A stretch of 64,000 bases of DNA from Methylobacterium platani (GCF_001653715.1 NZ_LWHQ01000019.1:1-64000), one strand, 5' to 3'. Counted from the stretch's first letter, positions 26,484 through 35,863 are shown. Translations and numbers: made by a program. Notes: generated from the letters alone by a model not told the origin.

Positions 26484-27518
26484 CTAGTCCTTGCCGGCCT
26501 TGAAGTCAGCGAGGAGTTCAGGAAGCCGACCAAGCAGATAGTTGCCGAAACTCGGCTCTAGCTTCTCATCCAGCGAAAGGATGAAGCGCTGATCTCCCCG
26601 CTCGACGCGAGCGAGTTTGCGACCCGTCTCGTCCTTCCAGACCTCAACCTTTTTCACATCTGCTTTTGGGGCTAATGCCTCAAGTAATTCGGCGAATCGC
26701 TCATCGGTCGGCCGTCTCTGGAAATTCGGGTCGCCGAGGATGCGGTCCACCTTGTTTGGCGGCGCCGTCCTAATTAGCTCGGCGAGTGCACGCCAGCGCG
26801 GACCACCCGCTTTTGGTGCCGGCCCAATGGCGGCGACTACGTGTTCTGGGACCGTACGTGCAACAGTGATGTAGTTGGATACGTCCGGCTTATGGACTCC
26901 CATCGCCGCACAGATCACGTCTCGCGTGAACGTTAGAGCCTCAAGCCGAAAGGCGAAGAAGGCTCGCTCGATGTAGCTGAGATTTCGGCGATCGAGGTTC
27001 TCTTTGCCCTGGGCGACAACCAGCTCCGCGTCGGTGAGCGGTCGAACGACTGCGCGGACGGGCCTTCTGAGAGCACGGCAGGCCCTCGCGCGACGATGTC
27101 CGAAGGCAATCTGGTATCGGCCTGGCTTCGACGGGTGAGGGCGGACAAGGATCGGTACCTGCTGACCGCTTTCGCGAATGCTCTCGACCAGAGTATCGAG
27201 CGTCGGATCAGTCGCATCTGACACTCGATCGGCGACGAAGGATCCGTCGAGCAGTTCGGCATCGAGCTCAACAATGGCGGAACCGGTTTCGATCTGCTCG
27301 GCGACCTCCGCGCGAGATGCAAGGTGCTCAAGAGCCGATCCCATGGCCGCCACGGCTCCGCTTCGGATGCGAGGAGCGGGTAGCGGGTTAGAAGCTTCTA
27401 ATGGTGGATTGGAACCATCGCTCGGCCCGTTAGAAGCTTCTAACGACTCAACCGGGGAGGGGACCGCTGGCAGCGGTCCCGTCTGGAAAATCGCGTCGAG
27501 GCTTGATTTCCGGCTCAT
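26484..27518 (-). CDS. repB: Plasmid partitioning protein RepB (ParB family)
   Basis: A 344-residue ParB-type centromere-binding protein. The ParB N-terminal domain (LVESIRESGQQVPILVRPHPSKPGRYQIAFGHRRARACRAL) is at about 120-170, and a helix-turn-helix core (TRDVICAAMGVHKPDVSNYITVA) is near 215. The start at 27518 overlaps the repA stop as ATGA. The N-terminal region repeats LEASN twice because two parS-like DNA sites lie inside the coding sequence. It works with RepA to segregate the plasmid. Both genes point left. Confidence 0.92.
   Translation of the reverse strand: MSRKSSLDAIFQTGPLPAVPSPVESLEASNGPSDGSNPPLEASNPLPAPRIRSGAVAAMGSALEHLASRAEVAEQIETGSAIVELDAELLDGSFVADRVSDATDPTLDTLVESIRESGQQVPILVRPHPSKPGRYQIAFGHRRARACRALRRPVRAVVRPLTDAELVVAQGKENLDRRNLSYIERAFFAFRLEALTFTRDVICAAMGVHKPDVSNYITVARTVPEHVVAAIGPAPKAGGPRWRALAELIRTAPPNKVDRILGDPNFQRRPTDERFAELLEALAPKADVKKVEVWKDETGRKLARVERGDQRFILSLDEKLEPSFGNYLLGRLPELLADFKAGKD
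27387..27402. promoter_or_regulatory. parS-like site 1 within repB
   Basis: GTTAGAAGCTTCTAAT fits the repABC parS consensus GTTNNNNGCNNNNAAC as I recall it, except for the last base. It is 42 bases from the perfect second copy and lies in the repB coding sequence. Confidence 0.65.
27429..27444. promoter_or_regulatory. parS-like site 2 within repB
   Basis: GTTAGAAGCTTCTAAC is a perfect 16-bp palindrome and an exact match to the repABC parS consensus GTTNNNNGCNNNNAAC as I recall it. It should bind RepB to nucleate the partition complex. Confidence 0.75.
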
Positions 27519-28732
27519 GCACGCCCCCACGCGCGACGGATGGTAGCTTCGATCTCAGCGTTCACGGCTTCGAGAGCTTCGATAGCTCGATCGTAAGTCG
27601 AACGTGTCATGGTCTCCCGCCCGATTTCATAAAGGGTCTGCTTGGACAGGCCGGCATCCGATACCGCTGAGGACTTCAGCATCGGTGCATTTAGTACGGC
27701 CTCCCCAAACAAGTTGCGCAGCAACGCAACAATGCGGTTCTGCGGCCCATCCTGTGGTTCGTATCGCGTGATGAGATAGCGCAATGCATCATACTCAATC
27801 TTCCCACCGGCATCTCGCACGACAGAGAGAAGGTCGTTCGCCATCGCGAGGAACTGCGACATCGACGAGACATCGAGCATTTGCGGGTGGATCGTGATGA
27901 GGAGCGACGTTGCCGCGCAGAGAGCTGAGAGCGTCAGGAAGCCGAGTTGCGGCGGGCAATCGATCACAACGATATCGTAGCGGTCATCGACTGTGCTGAG
28001 GGCCTGAGCGACGCGGGTGAAGAAAAGCTGGTCGGTGCTCCTACGCTTGGCGAGCGCCTTCGGCGTTTCGTGCTCAAATTCCATCAACTCGAGATTGGCC
28101 GGCACAACGTCGAGGCCAGTAAAGTAGCTTGGGCGGATGATATCGGAGAGTGGACGAGCTCCCTCATACCGGATTGCGCCGTAAAGCGTATCGTTCGGTC
28201 GTACATCGAGTTCAGGTTGAACACCGAGGAGGGCAGACAAACTGGCTTGGGGATCTAGGTCGATGGCCAGGACGCGATAACCGCGAAGCACGAGAGACTG
28301 TGCAAGGTGCGCCGCCGTTGTGGTCTTGCCCGAGCCCCCTTTGAAGTTCACCACAGAAATGATCTGAAGGTGCTCCCCAGGTCCACGCCAGGGCTGATAC
28401 TTGCGACTCGAACGATTAATCTCGTCCAGATGCGTGCGAACGCCGTGGATATCGGCGAGCGAATATGATCGGCGCCCCGTCGCGGAAACCTCGGGCTGGG
28501 GTCCTGCTCGATCGATCGAGAGTTGCCGCAGCCGACTGTCCGAAACGCCAATGATTTTGGCAGCCTCGCCGGAGGAGAACCGACGGAGGGTCTTAGCAGC
28601 ACTTGGTGGATAGAGCGCAGCTGACATCCTTTGCAACTGGGTACGCAGGATTTCGGCGTGGTCGCCGATCATCTCGCTTTGGGTGGCCACTGACGGTCTC
28701 AACGTCTGGTGCGGCATGACATGCTGGTTCAC
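27515..28732 (-). CDS. repA: Plasmid partitioning protein RepA (ParA family)
   Basis: A 405-residue ParA-type ATPase. The N-terminal region (about 40-120) holds a helix-turn-helix (SSGEAAKIIGVSDSRLRQLSID) as in repABC RepA proteins, which repress their own operon. The deviant Walker A is KGGSGKTT near residue 131, followed by LAIDLDPQASLSALLG. It drives plasmid segregation with RepB and parS. The gene overlaps repB by 4 bases. Its promoter should lie in the 430-base segment upstream, next to an IS5-type relic. Confidence 0.93.
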   Translation of the reverse strand: MNQHVMPHQTLRPSVATQSEMIGDHAEILRTQLQRMSAALYPPSAAKTLRRFSSGEAAKIIGVSDSRLRQLSIDRAGPQPEVSATGRRSYSLADIHGVRTHLDEINRSSRKYQPWRGPGEHLQIISVVNFKGGSGKTTTAAHLAQSLVLRGYRVLAIDLDPQASLSALLGVQPELDVRPNDTLYGAIRYEGARPLSDIIRPSYFTGLDVVPANLELMEFEHETPKALAKRRSTDQLFFTRVAQALSTVDDRYDIVVIDCPPQLGFLTLSALCAATSLLITIHPQMLDVSSMSQFLAMANDLLSVVRDAGGKIEYDALRYLITRYEPQDGPQNRIVALLRNLFGEAVLNAPMLKSSAVSDAGLSKQTLYEIGRETMTRSTYDRAIEALEAVNAEIEATIRRAWGRA

Positions 28733-29159
28733 AGCCTCAACTCTCGCTCACGGTAAATCGGCCGAATGGACGTTAGAACCGTGAAGGTTACCGATTTGCT
28801 ACGATTCGCAGGGGGTGTCGAGTCCGGAATCAGCGCGAGGCAAGCGAAGCATGAGGATCGATCTGGGTTGCCCTCCAAGTTTACCCCACGACGGCTCGAT
28901 CGCGCTGAACCGAATGTGGTTCCACCAAGAACGCGATCCGTATCGCTGGTAGTAGCCAACAGCGCTCGTACCGGGCTCGCCGTCTATCAGTCCGGACAAT
29001 GGGCGGCAGATCGCGCTGAGGCTCGGTCTACTCCCTCAGCCACCTGGCAAATGGGTCGGGGTCCGAGTCATTGGCATGAACCGCGATCGAAGCTGCGGGC
29101 AGCGGCCGATCACGACTTCACGCACCGCAATAGGGGGAAACGCACCACGTCTTGGTATG
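28733..29159. other. 427-base region upstream of repA, no gene seen
   Basis: Probably contains the repA promoter and operator. I see no gene and no further match to the parS consensus. A rightward frame across it reads low-information sequence on the opposite strand of the neighbouring IS relic and is rejected. Confidence 0.4.
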
Positions 29160-29839
29160 TTGTCATAAGAGGGAGGGGAGATAGAGACCGCCAGCTTCGC
29201 CCAACCAGCGACGAGCTAGCGGTGGATACCGGCGCGGCTTCTCTTGCTCGCAAACTTGGAGCCAGGAGGAGGGGGCGAGGAACGGCCACAGTTGACGATG
29301 AACCCGCAGGAGCGCGACGCCACCGTGGCTGTCATGCAGGTCATCCGGGGAGGCTACGACCATCAGCAGGCTGTCGCCCGTGTCGGTTAGTGCATGGCGC
29401 TTGCGGCCGACGGTGCGGTCGGGGGGATCGTACCCGCGCACGCCTTCGAACCCAACGCCACCCGAGCGCACGGCCTGCACATCAAGGATGCCCCCGCCGG
29501 ACTGGACTAGCTCCCGACCCGCTTGCGATCCGCCAAGGTCAAGGCGTGAGCTAGCCGCTCGAACACGCCGGCCGCAGCCTAGTGCTAGAACCAGCTATAC
29601 ACCGTGCCCCAGGGCGGGAAGTAATGCGACAGCTGGCGCAAGGCACAGAGGATACCATCGAGCACGGCGCACTGCGACCACAGCCACGGGCGGCCTATTC
29701 GACGTGGGGCGTGCAGCCGCTGCGCGAGCAAGACCCGATCGACGTCGATCAGGCAGGTTACATATAGCAAGGTTTCGCGCAAAAGATCTGCGCGAGCGGC
29801 AAGCGTCCACATCGGGTCTTTCGGTTGTGCATTAGACAC
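29160..29839 (-). pseudogene. Decayed IS5-family transposase
   Basis: Fragments of one IS5-type transposase lie in order on the minus strand. The start MSNAQPKDPMWTLAARADLL is at 29839 downward, VLDGILCALRQLSHYFPPWGTVYSWF is near 29660-29590, and RGYDPPDRTVGRKRHALTDTGDSLL is near 29440-29370. The reading frame changes at least once between them, and the C-terminal part with the last catalytic residue cannot be followed. It is therefore inactive. It separates repC from repA. Confidence 0.75.
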
Positions 29840-30161
29840 TCCCTCAACGCCTGTGACGCGTGCCGCTCACTCAAACCTCAAGCTTGCATGCCAGTTCTGA
29901 AGCGGATTCTCACGCTTCCTCCCATGATCGAGCCGATCAGGCAGGGTTGCCCTTTTCGGGTCACAGTAGCCGCGCGACCTCGCTGTATAGCTGTCGGCTC
30001 GCGGCCTTTTCAGCATCCGAAGTTGTCTAGTTTGGGTCGGTGTTGTCACTCCAGTGCTGAATGTCCCCGACACATGTACCTTGAGTCAAAATCGGCATTT
30101 TCGACGTAAGTAGCGATCGGCATGATAGAGCATTCCTGAGCATACATACGTTCTTTGTCGG
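29840..30161. other. 322-base gene-free region between IS relic and repC
   Basis: No supported gene. A short minus-strand frame (29867-30073) has no family I recognise. The region lies downstream of repC in its direction of transcription and is probably the remnant of the mobile DNA that separated repC from repAB. Confidence 0.35.
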
Positions 30162-31295
30162 TCACGTCATCCGCCGCCGACGCATGGTCATGAGTTCAGC
30201 GGCCACGCTGTAGCGGCCATCGAGGCATAACCGCACGAGATGCCGGAAGTAGCCGCCGGGGTTCCGGATTTCGGACTTGCGCCTGCCCGTCGTTTCGTCG
30301 TCGTGCAGCTGGGCGACCATCACTACGAGCGCCGCGGCCTGAACCAGCCCCAAGCTTTCACAGGCCTCAGACCAAGCGCTCGGGTGGGCACCAATTGAAC
30401 CGCGAAGTGAGCGCCCAGCGTCGATGAGCTCCGGCTCGGTCAGAATCTCGAACCCGAGCTCAGCCGCGACGGGGCAGGCGGCCGCCACCAGAGCAGGGTG
30501 AAGCACTGCCCTGGCCCCATCATTCCTCGAAGAGACCTTGTTACAAGACTCACTAAGGGGCTCGTTGTTTGTTTCTATGTGGCCGCACGATTTGCCGGCA
30601 CAGGCGGCTTGGTAGAACCGATCCTCAGCCAACTCCCGCAACTCACTCCACGCTTCGACGACCAGGCTCGGGTCTTTCGAGGACCGCGACCGCATGGGAG
30701 AGGACTCTTCCAGGGCATCACGCGCCTCGGCGAGATCGGTAATCGAAACTCCAGGGTACTGCGTAGCGAGCCCATGCAGCGCTTCCGAAACAGCACGGCG
30801 ACAGACGGTTAAAAGGTCAAAAGAACGCCGTCTGTGCTCAACCTCGGCGGTCAACCCGCGCAGTCTCTCGGCCCATTCCCCAGCCCGTGCGACCACAGGC
30901 AGGAGATCGAACCCGAAGGCGTCTACGATCGAGCCGTCGGGCGCTCGGATCGCGTAGCGCTTGCCGTTGGCAGAGTCCTTCGGGGCGATCAGCTCCAGGG
31001 CCACGAGATCGCGCAGGGCGTAGCGGACGGCGCGCTCGGAGAGCCCCGTCTTTTCGCAAAGGCGCTCGTTCGAGGGCCAGACCAAGAGCCGGGCCCAAGG
31101 CTGTTCGCCCCAGGCCGCGACCAACGCTTCGAGCACTTGGCGCAGCGAAGGACGCAAGGCCAGTGACTTGGCGGCGTCACGAGCGTGACCCGCGAGTTCG
31201 CGCCTGGAGACCGCGCGGCCCTCGTCGAGCGCACGTCTCCGGCCGGCAAGAGCGGCACGCGTCAGCGGCCGTCCACCGGTATTAACCCTCTCCAC
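30162..31295 (-). CDS. repC: Replication initiation protein RepC
   Basis: A 377-residue initiator of the repABC type. The N-terminal half contains the characteristic winged-helix region (LVWPSNERLCEKTGLSERAVRYALRDLVALELIAPKDS) at about 75-120, and the C-terminal part includes GYFRHLVRLCLDGRYSV. RepC proteins bind an origin inside their own gene; a relatively AT-rich stretch near 30520-30600 is a candidate. The gene points left and lies upstream of repA and repB, separated by an IS5-type relic, whereas repC normally comes last in the operon. Length and motifs look intact. Confidence 0.85.
   Translation of the reverse strand: MERVNTGGRPLTRAALAGRRRALDEGRAVSRRELAGHARDAAKSLALRPSLRQVLEALVAAWGEQPWARLLVWPSNERLCEKTGLSERAVRYALRDLVALELIAPKDSANGKRYAIRAPDGSIVDAFGFDLLPVVARAGEWAERLRGLTAEVEHRRRSFDLLTVCRRAVSEALHGLATQYPGVSITDLAEARDALEESSPMRSRSSKDPSLVVEAWSELRELAEDRFYQAACAGKSCGHIETNNEPLSESCNKVSSRNDGARAVLHPALVAAACPVAAELGFEILTEPELIDAGRSLRGSIGAHPSAWSEACESLGLVQAAALVVMVAQLHDDETTGRRKSEIRNPGGYFRHLVRLCLDGRYSVAAELMTMRRRRMT
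30520..30600. other. Candidate replication origin inside repC
   Basis: This part of repC is visibly richer in A and T than the rest of the gene (for example GAGACCTTGTTACAAGACTC and the GTTGTTTGTTTC stretch). Origins of repABC plasmids lie in an AT-rich part of repC. The limits are approximate and the assignment rests on position and composition only. Confidence 0.3.
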
Positions 31296-31427
31296 TCGAA
31301 CCCTCCATGGCGGAAGGCAAAGCGGGATCGTTCACCCGTTAGGGTGTCATTGACCGCTGATGGGAGGGAAGCTACAACAGGAGTGCGAATCGGGTCGCAG
31401 TCCCTTCCCCAAGCGGATATGTGATCC

Positions 31428-31462
31428 AAAGGCCCTGGTGCTCCCCAGCACCGGGGCCTTTT
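31428..31462 (-). terminator. Hairpin terminator between repC and the RHH gene
   Basis: A strong hairpin: the left arm AAAGGCCCTGGTGCT (31428-31442), a CCCC loop, and the right arm 31447-31461 pair with one mismatch. A-tract and T-tract at the two sides make it usable in either direction. It follows the stop of the leftward ribbon-helix-helix gene by 9 bases and would insulate repC from upstream transcription. Confidence 0.65.
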
Positions 31463-31471
31463 GCTTTGCCG

Positions 31472-31708
31472 CTACGACATTGCTCTCTCCTTGCCACCGT
31501 AGACCGTGGACAGGGCGTGATTGATCGCCTCGGACCGGTTCTTGAACCGTCCAGCCTCGATCTCCTGATCGAGCAGGGCGCGGATCTCAGGCATGAGCCA
31601 AACGCTCTGCGTGGTCATGCCTTTCTCTCGCAGCGCTTCGCGGCGACGCGCCTGCCGGCGACGATCGCCGGCCGTGAGTTCCGCGAGACGTTCCTCTGCC
31701 GATTTCAT
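31472..31708 (-). CDS. Small ribbon-helix-helix-like protein
   Basis: A 78-residue basic protein. The C-terminal half reads as a ribbon-helix-helix core (SVWLMPEIRALLDQEIEAGRFKNRSEAINHALSTVYGG), while the N-terminal 30 residues are highly charged and probably helical. Such proteins regulate plasmid copy number, transfer or toxin-antitoxin modules. No toxin gene adjoins it. It stands alone between repC and the conjugation genes, closed by a hairpin terminator. Confidence 0.6.
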   Translation of the reverse strand: MKSAEERLAELTAGDRRRQARRREALREKGMTTQSVWLMPEIRALLDQEIEAGRFKNRSEAINHALSTVYGGKERAMS

Positions 31709-32231
31709 CGGACCCCATCCGATTCAGCCAACGTGACAGCCCATGTGGGCCGATTCGGATGAGCGGGGCAATAGGAGTCATTAAGCCGAGCCGCCTACAG
31801 TGCGCATTGGACCGCAGTTCCGTGTGGATGGAGCTGATTCACAGGGTTAGATTCTGCCTCGTGTGCCGAGGTCATCACCGTCACTGCGACTGCCACGAAG
31901 GCCGCTCCGGAGAAATTCAGGGCGGCCTTCGGCACATTTCGGCAGGTTCGTTCGCACTAGTTTTTATAAGTATAAACACGACATTCCCATAATTTGCTAA
32001 AGCACGATCGAAAGTCGACACAGAACGAGCTGAGTTCCGCAGCGAAGGCGCAGCAAAGAGAACCATAGAAACAAAACTTTTTGCCGTGTAAAAACGCGCA
32101 CTATTATACGAAATGGCATTTTCGTCCCCAAGGGTAAGGGTTGTCAACCCGAATCACGTCCTGGATGTGGTTCGAAGGTATTTTCAACGTAGATAGGCCG
32201 TTGTTAGGCCCTCCGCGGGTTAGACGCTCGA
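31709..32231. other. 523-base AT-richer region, no gene seen
   Basis: The stretch from about 31950 to 32150 is clearly lower in GC than the flanks. I see no credible gene; a short minus-strand frame at 31917-32147 has no family. It follows the last gene of the leftward conjugation operon and may hold its transcription end and the RHH gene promoter. Confidence 0.4.
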
Positions 32232-33560
32232 TCATGCGGGCATCTCAATGTCGAGCGTGAACGAACAATCCTTGATCGTTGAAATGACCTTTGCGGTGCC
32301 GATGGCTCCTTCAGGGTTCCAGGTGCTGCCCTGAATGCGAACCGCAGTGATTTTCCGGGTGGCCTTGTGGATGTGCCCGGGCGGTCTCGCCGGGAGGGAA
32401 AGGCTCCCGATCGCTCCTGCCCGCACTGCTGCGGCCCGGAAACGTCGCGCTAACGTGCCTGACAGCTCCTCGTGGTAGACCACGTGGATGAGGTTGTCCG
32501 CAGCGTGGCCCGGCTTGCCATCCATCAGTGCCTCGACGCACCGTGCGATCACCAGCGCGGTGGTGAGAGGAGAAGACGGGCGGATGCAGACGATACCCCG
32601 GGCCGAGATGGCAGAGCACAATTCAAGCCCCTCGGTGAGCGAGACGCTCTTGAGGCCGGCGATCTCGGAGGCGTGAGCCGCAAGGGCTATGCGACCGGTC
32701 TCGCGAATGGTCTTTGGGATCGCGCGGATCGGATCGATCGCCGCCTGGAGAGCAGCGCCGTCGGCCGACGTGATCTCGTCGGCGCTCACTTCGTGCAGGT
32801 CGATCTCGTACTTGCCCGCGACGAGGCGATCGAGCGCGACCGCGTCAACGAAGGCGGCGTAGAGTTCGAGCGGGTTCTTCTTGCGGCGTTGAGCGACCAT
32901 TTCGATGAACGGCATCAGCGCGCCGTGCAAGGTCTCGGCCTCGGGGCCCAGGCGCATGTCCGCGATGGCAGCGGCCAAGGTTGAGGCGGTGATCCGCAGA
33001 GGCGGTCGCGGCACGGCGTCGAGATCGATTGAATAAACCTCGTTGTCGCGGCCGAAAGGCCGCGCAAGTTCGGCGAACCCCTGGGCCAGCATTTCCTCCT
33101 TCTCGTCGGCCTCCTGGTCGTCGGGGTTGGCGTCATCCTCAAGGACGGGCCGGACAATGCCTTGGACGACGATGGCGCCCATTCGATTGATGCAGGCCCC
33201 GAACACGAGGTTGTTGATCGCCAAAGTTTGCCACTGCGGGTCGTCGCCTTCGATCGCCACTCCCTGGACCAAGTCCTCGCGCCGCAGCCAGACCTGACCG
33301 GTCTTCGCCAGGCCGATCGGCCAGGTCGCATCGCCGCGCCGGCGCGTGGTCTCGTCGCGGTAGCCGCGGCGCCCGAGGTGGTGCGGCACGCGCCCCGGCG
33401 CGCGCCAGTTGCGCCAGCCGTAGGTGAAGTGGCGCAGGAAGCGGTATCCGGCGTAGGCCAGGATAGCCTCGGGCACGAACGGCGCGGCGCACAGCGACAC
33501 TGAGAGCGCAGTCGCGATCCCGAAATGCCACGCGACCTCTTTGGGGGTGTCATCGTTCAT
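32232..33560 (-). CDS. P-loop-less DotL/TrbC coupling-protein-like gene
   Basis: A 442-residue protein with two hydrophobic segments near its N terminus (FGIATALSVSLCAAPFVPEAILAYAGY). These are followed by RVPHHLGRRGYRD and TGQVWLRREDLVQGVAIEG, a layout that resembles the start of type IVB coupling proteins (xxPxHLG, then TGKEVWLSDSD before the Walker A). Where the P-loop should be, the sequence reads IEGDDPQWQTLA, so nucleotide binding is unlikely. It overlaps the leader of nothing else and follows dotA, the position of an accessory channel gene. I start it at the ATG at 33560 rather than a TTG six codons earlier. The family link is my inference from pattern only. Confidence 0.55.
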   Translation of the reverse strand: MNDDTPKEVAWHFGIATALSVSLCAAPFVPEAILAYAGYRFLRHFTYGWRNWRAPGRVPHHLGRRGYRDETTRRRGDATWPIGLAKTGQVWLRREDLVQGVAIEGDDPQWQTLAINNLVFGACINRMGAIVVQGIVRPVLEDDANPDDQEADEKEEMLAQGFAELARPFGRDNEVYSIDLDAVPRPPLRITASTLAAAIADMRLGPEAETLHGALMPFIEMVAQRRKKNPLELYAAFVDAVALDRLVAGKYEIDLHEVSADEITSADGAALQAAIDPIRAIPKTIRETGRIALAAHASEIAGLKSVSLTEGLELCSAISARGIVCIRPSSPLTTALVIARCVEALMDGKPGHAADNLIHVVYHEELSGTLARRFRAAAVRAGAIGSLSLPARPPGHIHKATRKITAVRIQGSTWNPEGAIGTAKVISTIKDCSFTLDIEMPA

Positions 33561-33574
33561 CGGCCGTGCTTCCC

Positions 33575-35848
33575 TCAACCCTTGGTCCGGCCGCGGATCA
33601 TCGACAGCATGGTCCAGCCGGCGGCACTCGAGCCTGCGCGGGTGCCCGAAACCAGGGCGCCGGCGGTCCTGGCCGCGTTGCCGCCCGGGATTTGGTTCGG
33701 CGAGCTCGGCATGATGATGCCGGCCGCGGCCGTCGCGGTGCTGCTGCCGGTGCGTCGCTCGATCTGTGCCCCGATCCAGGACAGCACGGTCTCCGGCAGG
33801 GCACTGATCTGGCCGGCCGACAGCATGACGATCGAGAACAGGATCACGGCATACACGAACAGACCGGCCGTCCCGACCATCGCGTAGGCGATGGTGCCGT
33901 CGGGCGAGAGCATCGCGAGCGCCCCGCGGAAGAGCACGTTGGTGATGTCGACGCCGACTCGCATCAGCAGGAGCGAGGCGAGGAGGCCGATGACGATCAG
34001 GGGAGGGCGGAGCAGGATGCCGAGGAAGAACATGTAGCCTGCACCGCTGTTGCCGACGAAGCTGTCGGATCGAGCCGGCATGAACTTGGTGAGGAGCCAG
34101 ATCGGCACCGCGATCATCGCCTCGGCGACGACGAGGAACCAGTTGAACGTTCCCATCAGGAAGTGGACGATGACCACGAACGGCACCAAGCCGACCAGCA
34201 TGAAAGCGGCGGCAAACAAGATCGTTGCTAGGAAGTAGAGGAAGCCGGAGGCCTTTTCGGCAAGTTGTTGCCCAACCTGCGCTGCGGGATGCTTAACAAA
34301 CCCTAAGCCCCAGCCAACGAAGTCAGATCCAACACCAGCGCCAGTTGCGATGAGGCCGAAGTTCGCGATGCTCTGGCCGATTTCCTGCACCTCCAGGATC
34401 GGATCCCTCCAGGTCGTGCTCTCCGGCCGGCTGATGACCCCGAGCACGCCCGAGTAGATCGCCGACAGCGCCCGGGCGAACACGCTCGGCGGATCGGCCT
34501 GCGCCACCGGGTCGTCGCTAGCGATGCGCCCGACGCTGCCGGTGCCCTGAGCGGCGATGAAGCCGCTGAACGACCCAACATACGTGACGTTGCGCTGCGC
34601 TTCCTGGGCGAGCGGCCAGTAGGCGCTGTGGCCGAGCGAGGGCATGTAGGTGGCGATGCTGGCCGGGGGCACCGCCGTCACCGAGGCGCTCGGGCCGGCA
34701 GAGGCGGCAAGAAGCTTCGCCTGGACGAGGCTCATCGAGCGCTGCCACATCGCGGCCGACAGCCACCCGTTCTCCGTCGAGTTGTCCAGGTAGTTGCGCA
34801 GGACCTGGTTGAGCTGGGCGTTGTTGCCCTGGGTCAGGCTCTGGCTGACGCTGGTATAGGCCGCGTCGATCGCGTCCTTGATGCGGCCCTGGATCGCCTC
34901 CTCGTCGCGAGTGCCGGTCATGATGGTGGTGGCGATCCCGCTCGCGGCGCCGTCGAGGCTGCCGATCGCCGCCTGGAACGCGCGCTGGCTCTGCTGCTCC
35001 GCCAGCGCGATCAGGAGCGTCGTCGTACTGGCGTCCTTCGTGTCGGCGAGGTTGACGTTGATCTTCTGGTGCTCGTAGACGACCGAGCCGCACAGGTTGT
35101 TCGACTTGCGAAAATATCCATTAGTGTCGACGAAGTAATACGTCGTCGTCTGCGAGCTCCACGATCCGAAGCTGCCGGTATCGGTGACGGTGCGTGAGAC
35201 GATCGAGGCGGCATTGTCGCGGCCCGACACGTTGTTGGCATATTGCTGCAAGGACTGGGCGCAGACGTGGCCGTAGAGGCGTGCTTCGAGCACCTTGGCG
35301 AGCTTGCCGCGCAGGGCGAAGTCGCCGAGCGCCTGGGTCGGCTGGGCAAGCGTGCCGTACATGCCGGTGAGCTGGGTGCCGGCCACGCGGGTCCAGAGGG
35401 TGTCGCCGAACCCCGATCCCCAGACGGCGATCTGCACCACCAGGATCTGCACGAGCGACAGGCCGGACTTGATCGGCAGGCTGAGGATCGCGCCTATCAT
35501 CACCCGCAGCAGAGTGTACTTGGCGGAGGATCCCCGGCCGAAGGCCTGGCCGTCGTTCGCGGTGTCGGCAACGAGCGAATAGAGCAGGTAGCAGGCGAGG
35601 ATCGTCGAGACGATCAGGCAGCCGACGTTGAAGTAGCCGAGCGCCACCGTGAGCGGGCGATCGTCCGAGCAGGTCGCGGCGGTCCACACGCCGTCGACCA
35701 CGCAGCCGAGGAGCTTGCGCAGGTTCACCAGCGCCAGGTCGTTCTGGACCGGGGTGAAGATCTCCTTGCCCGTCGTCTGGGCCTGGGCGGCGCCGGCCGC
35801 GGCGAGGGCGCCGAGGCTGCCGCCGGCGGCGATGATCCTGCGGAGCAT
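33575..35848 (-). CDS. dotA: Type IVB secretion/conjugation membrane protein DotA (TraY-like)
   Basis: A 757-residue polytopic protein of the DotA/TraY family. It has a signal peptide (cleavage near AAQAQT), then TGKEIFTPVQNDLALVNLRKLLG, a cluster of membrane helices around 75-180 including MIGAILSLPIKSGLSLVQILVVQIAVWGSGFGDTLW, a long periplasmic part, and further helices at about 500-700. This architecture is typical of DotA, the inner-membrane component of type IVB channels. I start at 35848 because the signal peptide follows. Only 15 bases separate it from an intact IS element, so its transcription from the upstream operon may be cut. Confidence 0.85.
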   Translation of the reverse strand: MLRRIIAAGGSLGALAAAGAAQAQTTGKEIFTPVQNDLALVNLRKLLGCVVDGVWTAATCSDDRPLTVALGYFNVGCLIVSTILACYLLYSLVADTANDGQAFGRGSSAKYTLLRVMIGAILSLPIKSGLSLVQILVVQIAVWGSGFGDTLWTRVAGTQLTGMYGTLAQPTQALGDFALRGKLAKVLEARLYGHVCAQSLQQYANNVSGRDNAASIVSRTVTDTGSFGSWSSQTTTYYFVDTNGYFRKSNNLCGSVVYEHQKINVNLADTKDASTTTLLIALAEQQSQRAFQAAIGSLDGAASGIATTIMTGTRDEEAIQGRIKDAIDAAYTSVSQSLTQGNNAQLNQVLRNYLDNSTENGWLSAAMWQRSMSLVQAKLLAASAGPSASVTAVPPASIATYMPSLGHSAYWPLAQEAQRNVTYVGSFSGFIAAQGTGSVGRIASDDPVAQADPPSVFARALSAIYSGVLGVISRPESTTWRDPILEVQEIGQSIANFGLIATGAGVGSDFVGWGLGFVKHPAAQVGQQLAEKASGFLYFLATILFAAAFMLVGLVPFVVIVHFLMGTFNWFLVVAEAMIAVPIWLLTKFMPARSDSFVGNSGAGYMFFLGILLRPPLIVIGLLASLLLMRVGVDITNVLFRGALAMLSPDGTIAYAMVGTAGLFVYAVILFSIVMLSAGQISALPETVLSWIGAQIERRTGSSTATAAAGIIMPSSPNQIPGGNAARTAGALVSGTRAGSSAAGWTMLSMIRGRTKG

Positions 35849-35863
35849 GGGGGGATTCCCTAG

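Noticed and set aside
27361..27444. Possible CRISPR-like spaced repeats
   Set aside because: Only two copies exist, they are palindromic, and they match the parS consensus; no CRISPR array was seen in the window.
28766..29554. 262-codon rightward frame upstream of repA
   Set aside because: It reads across the antisense of an IS5-type relic and has no recognisable family.
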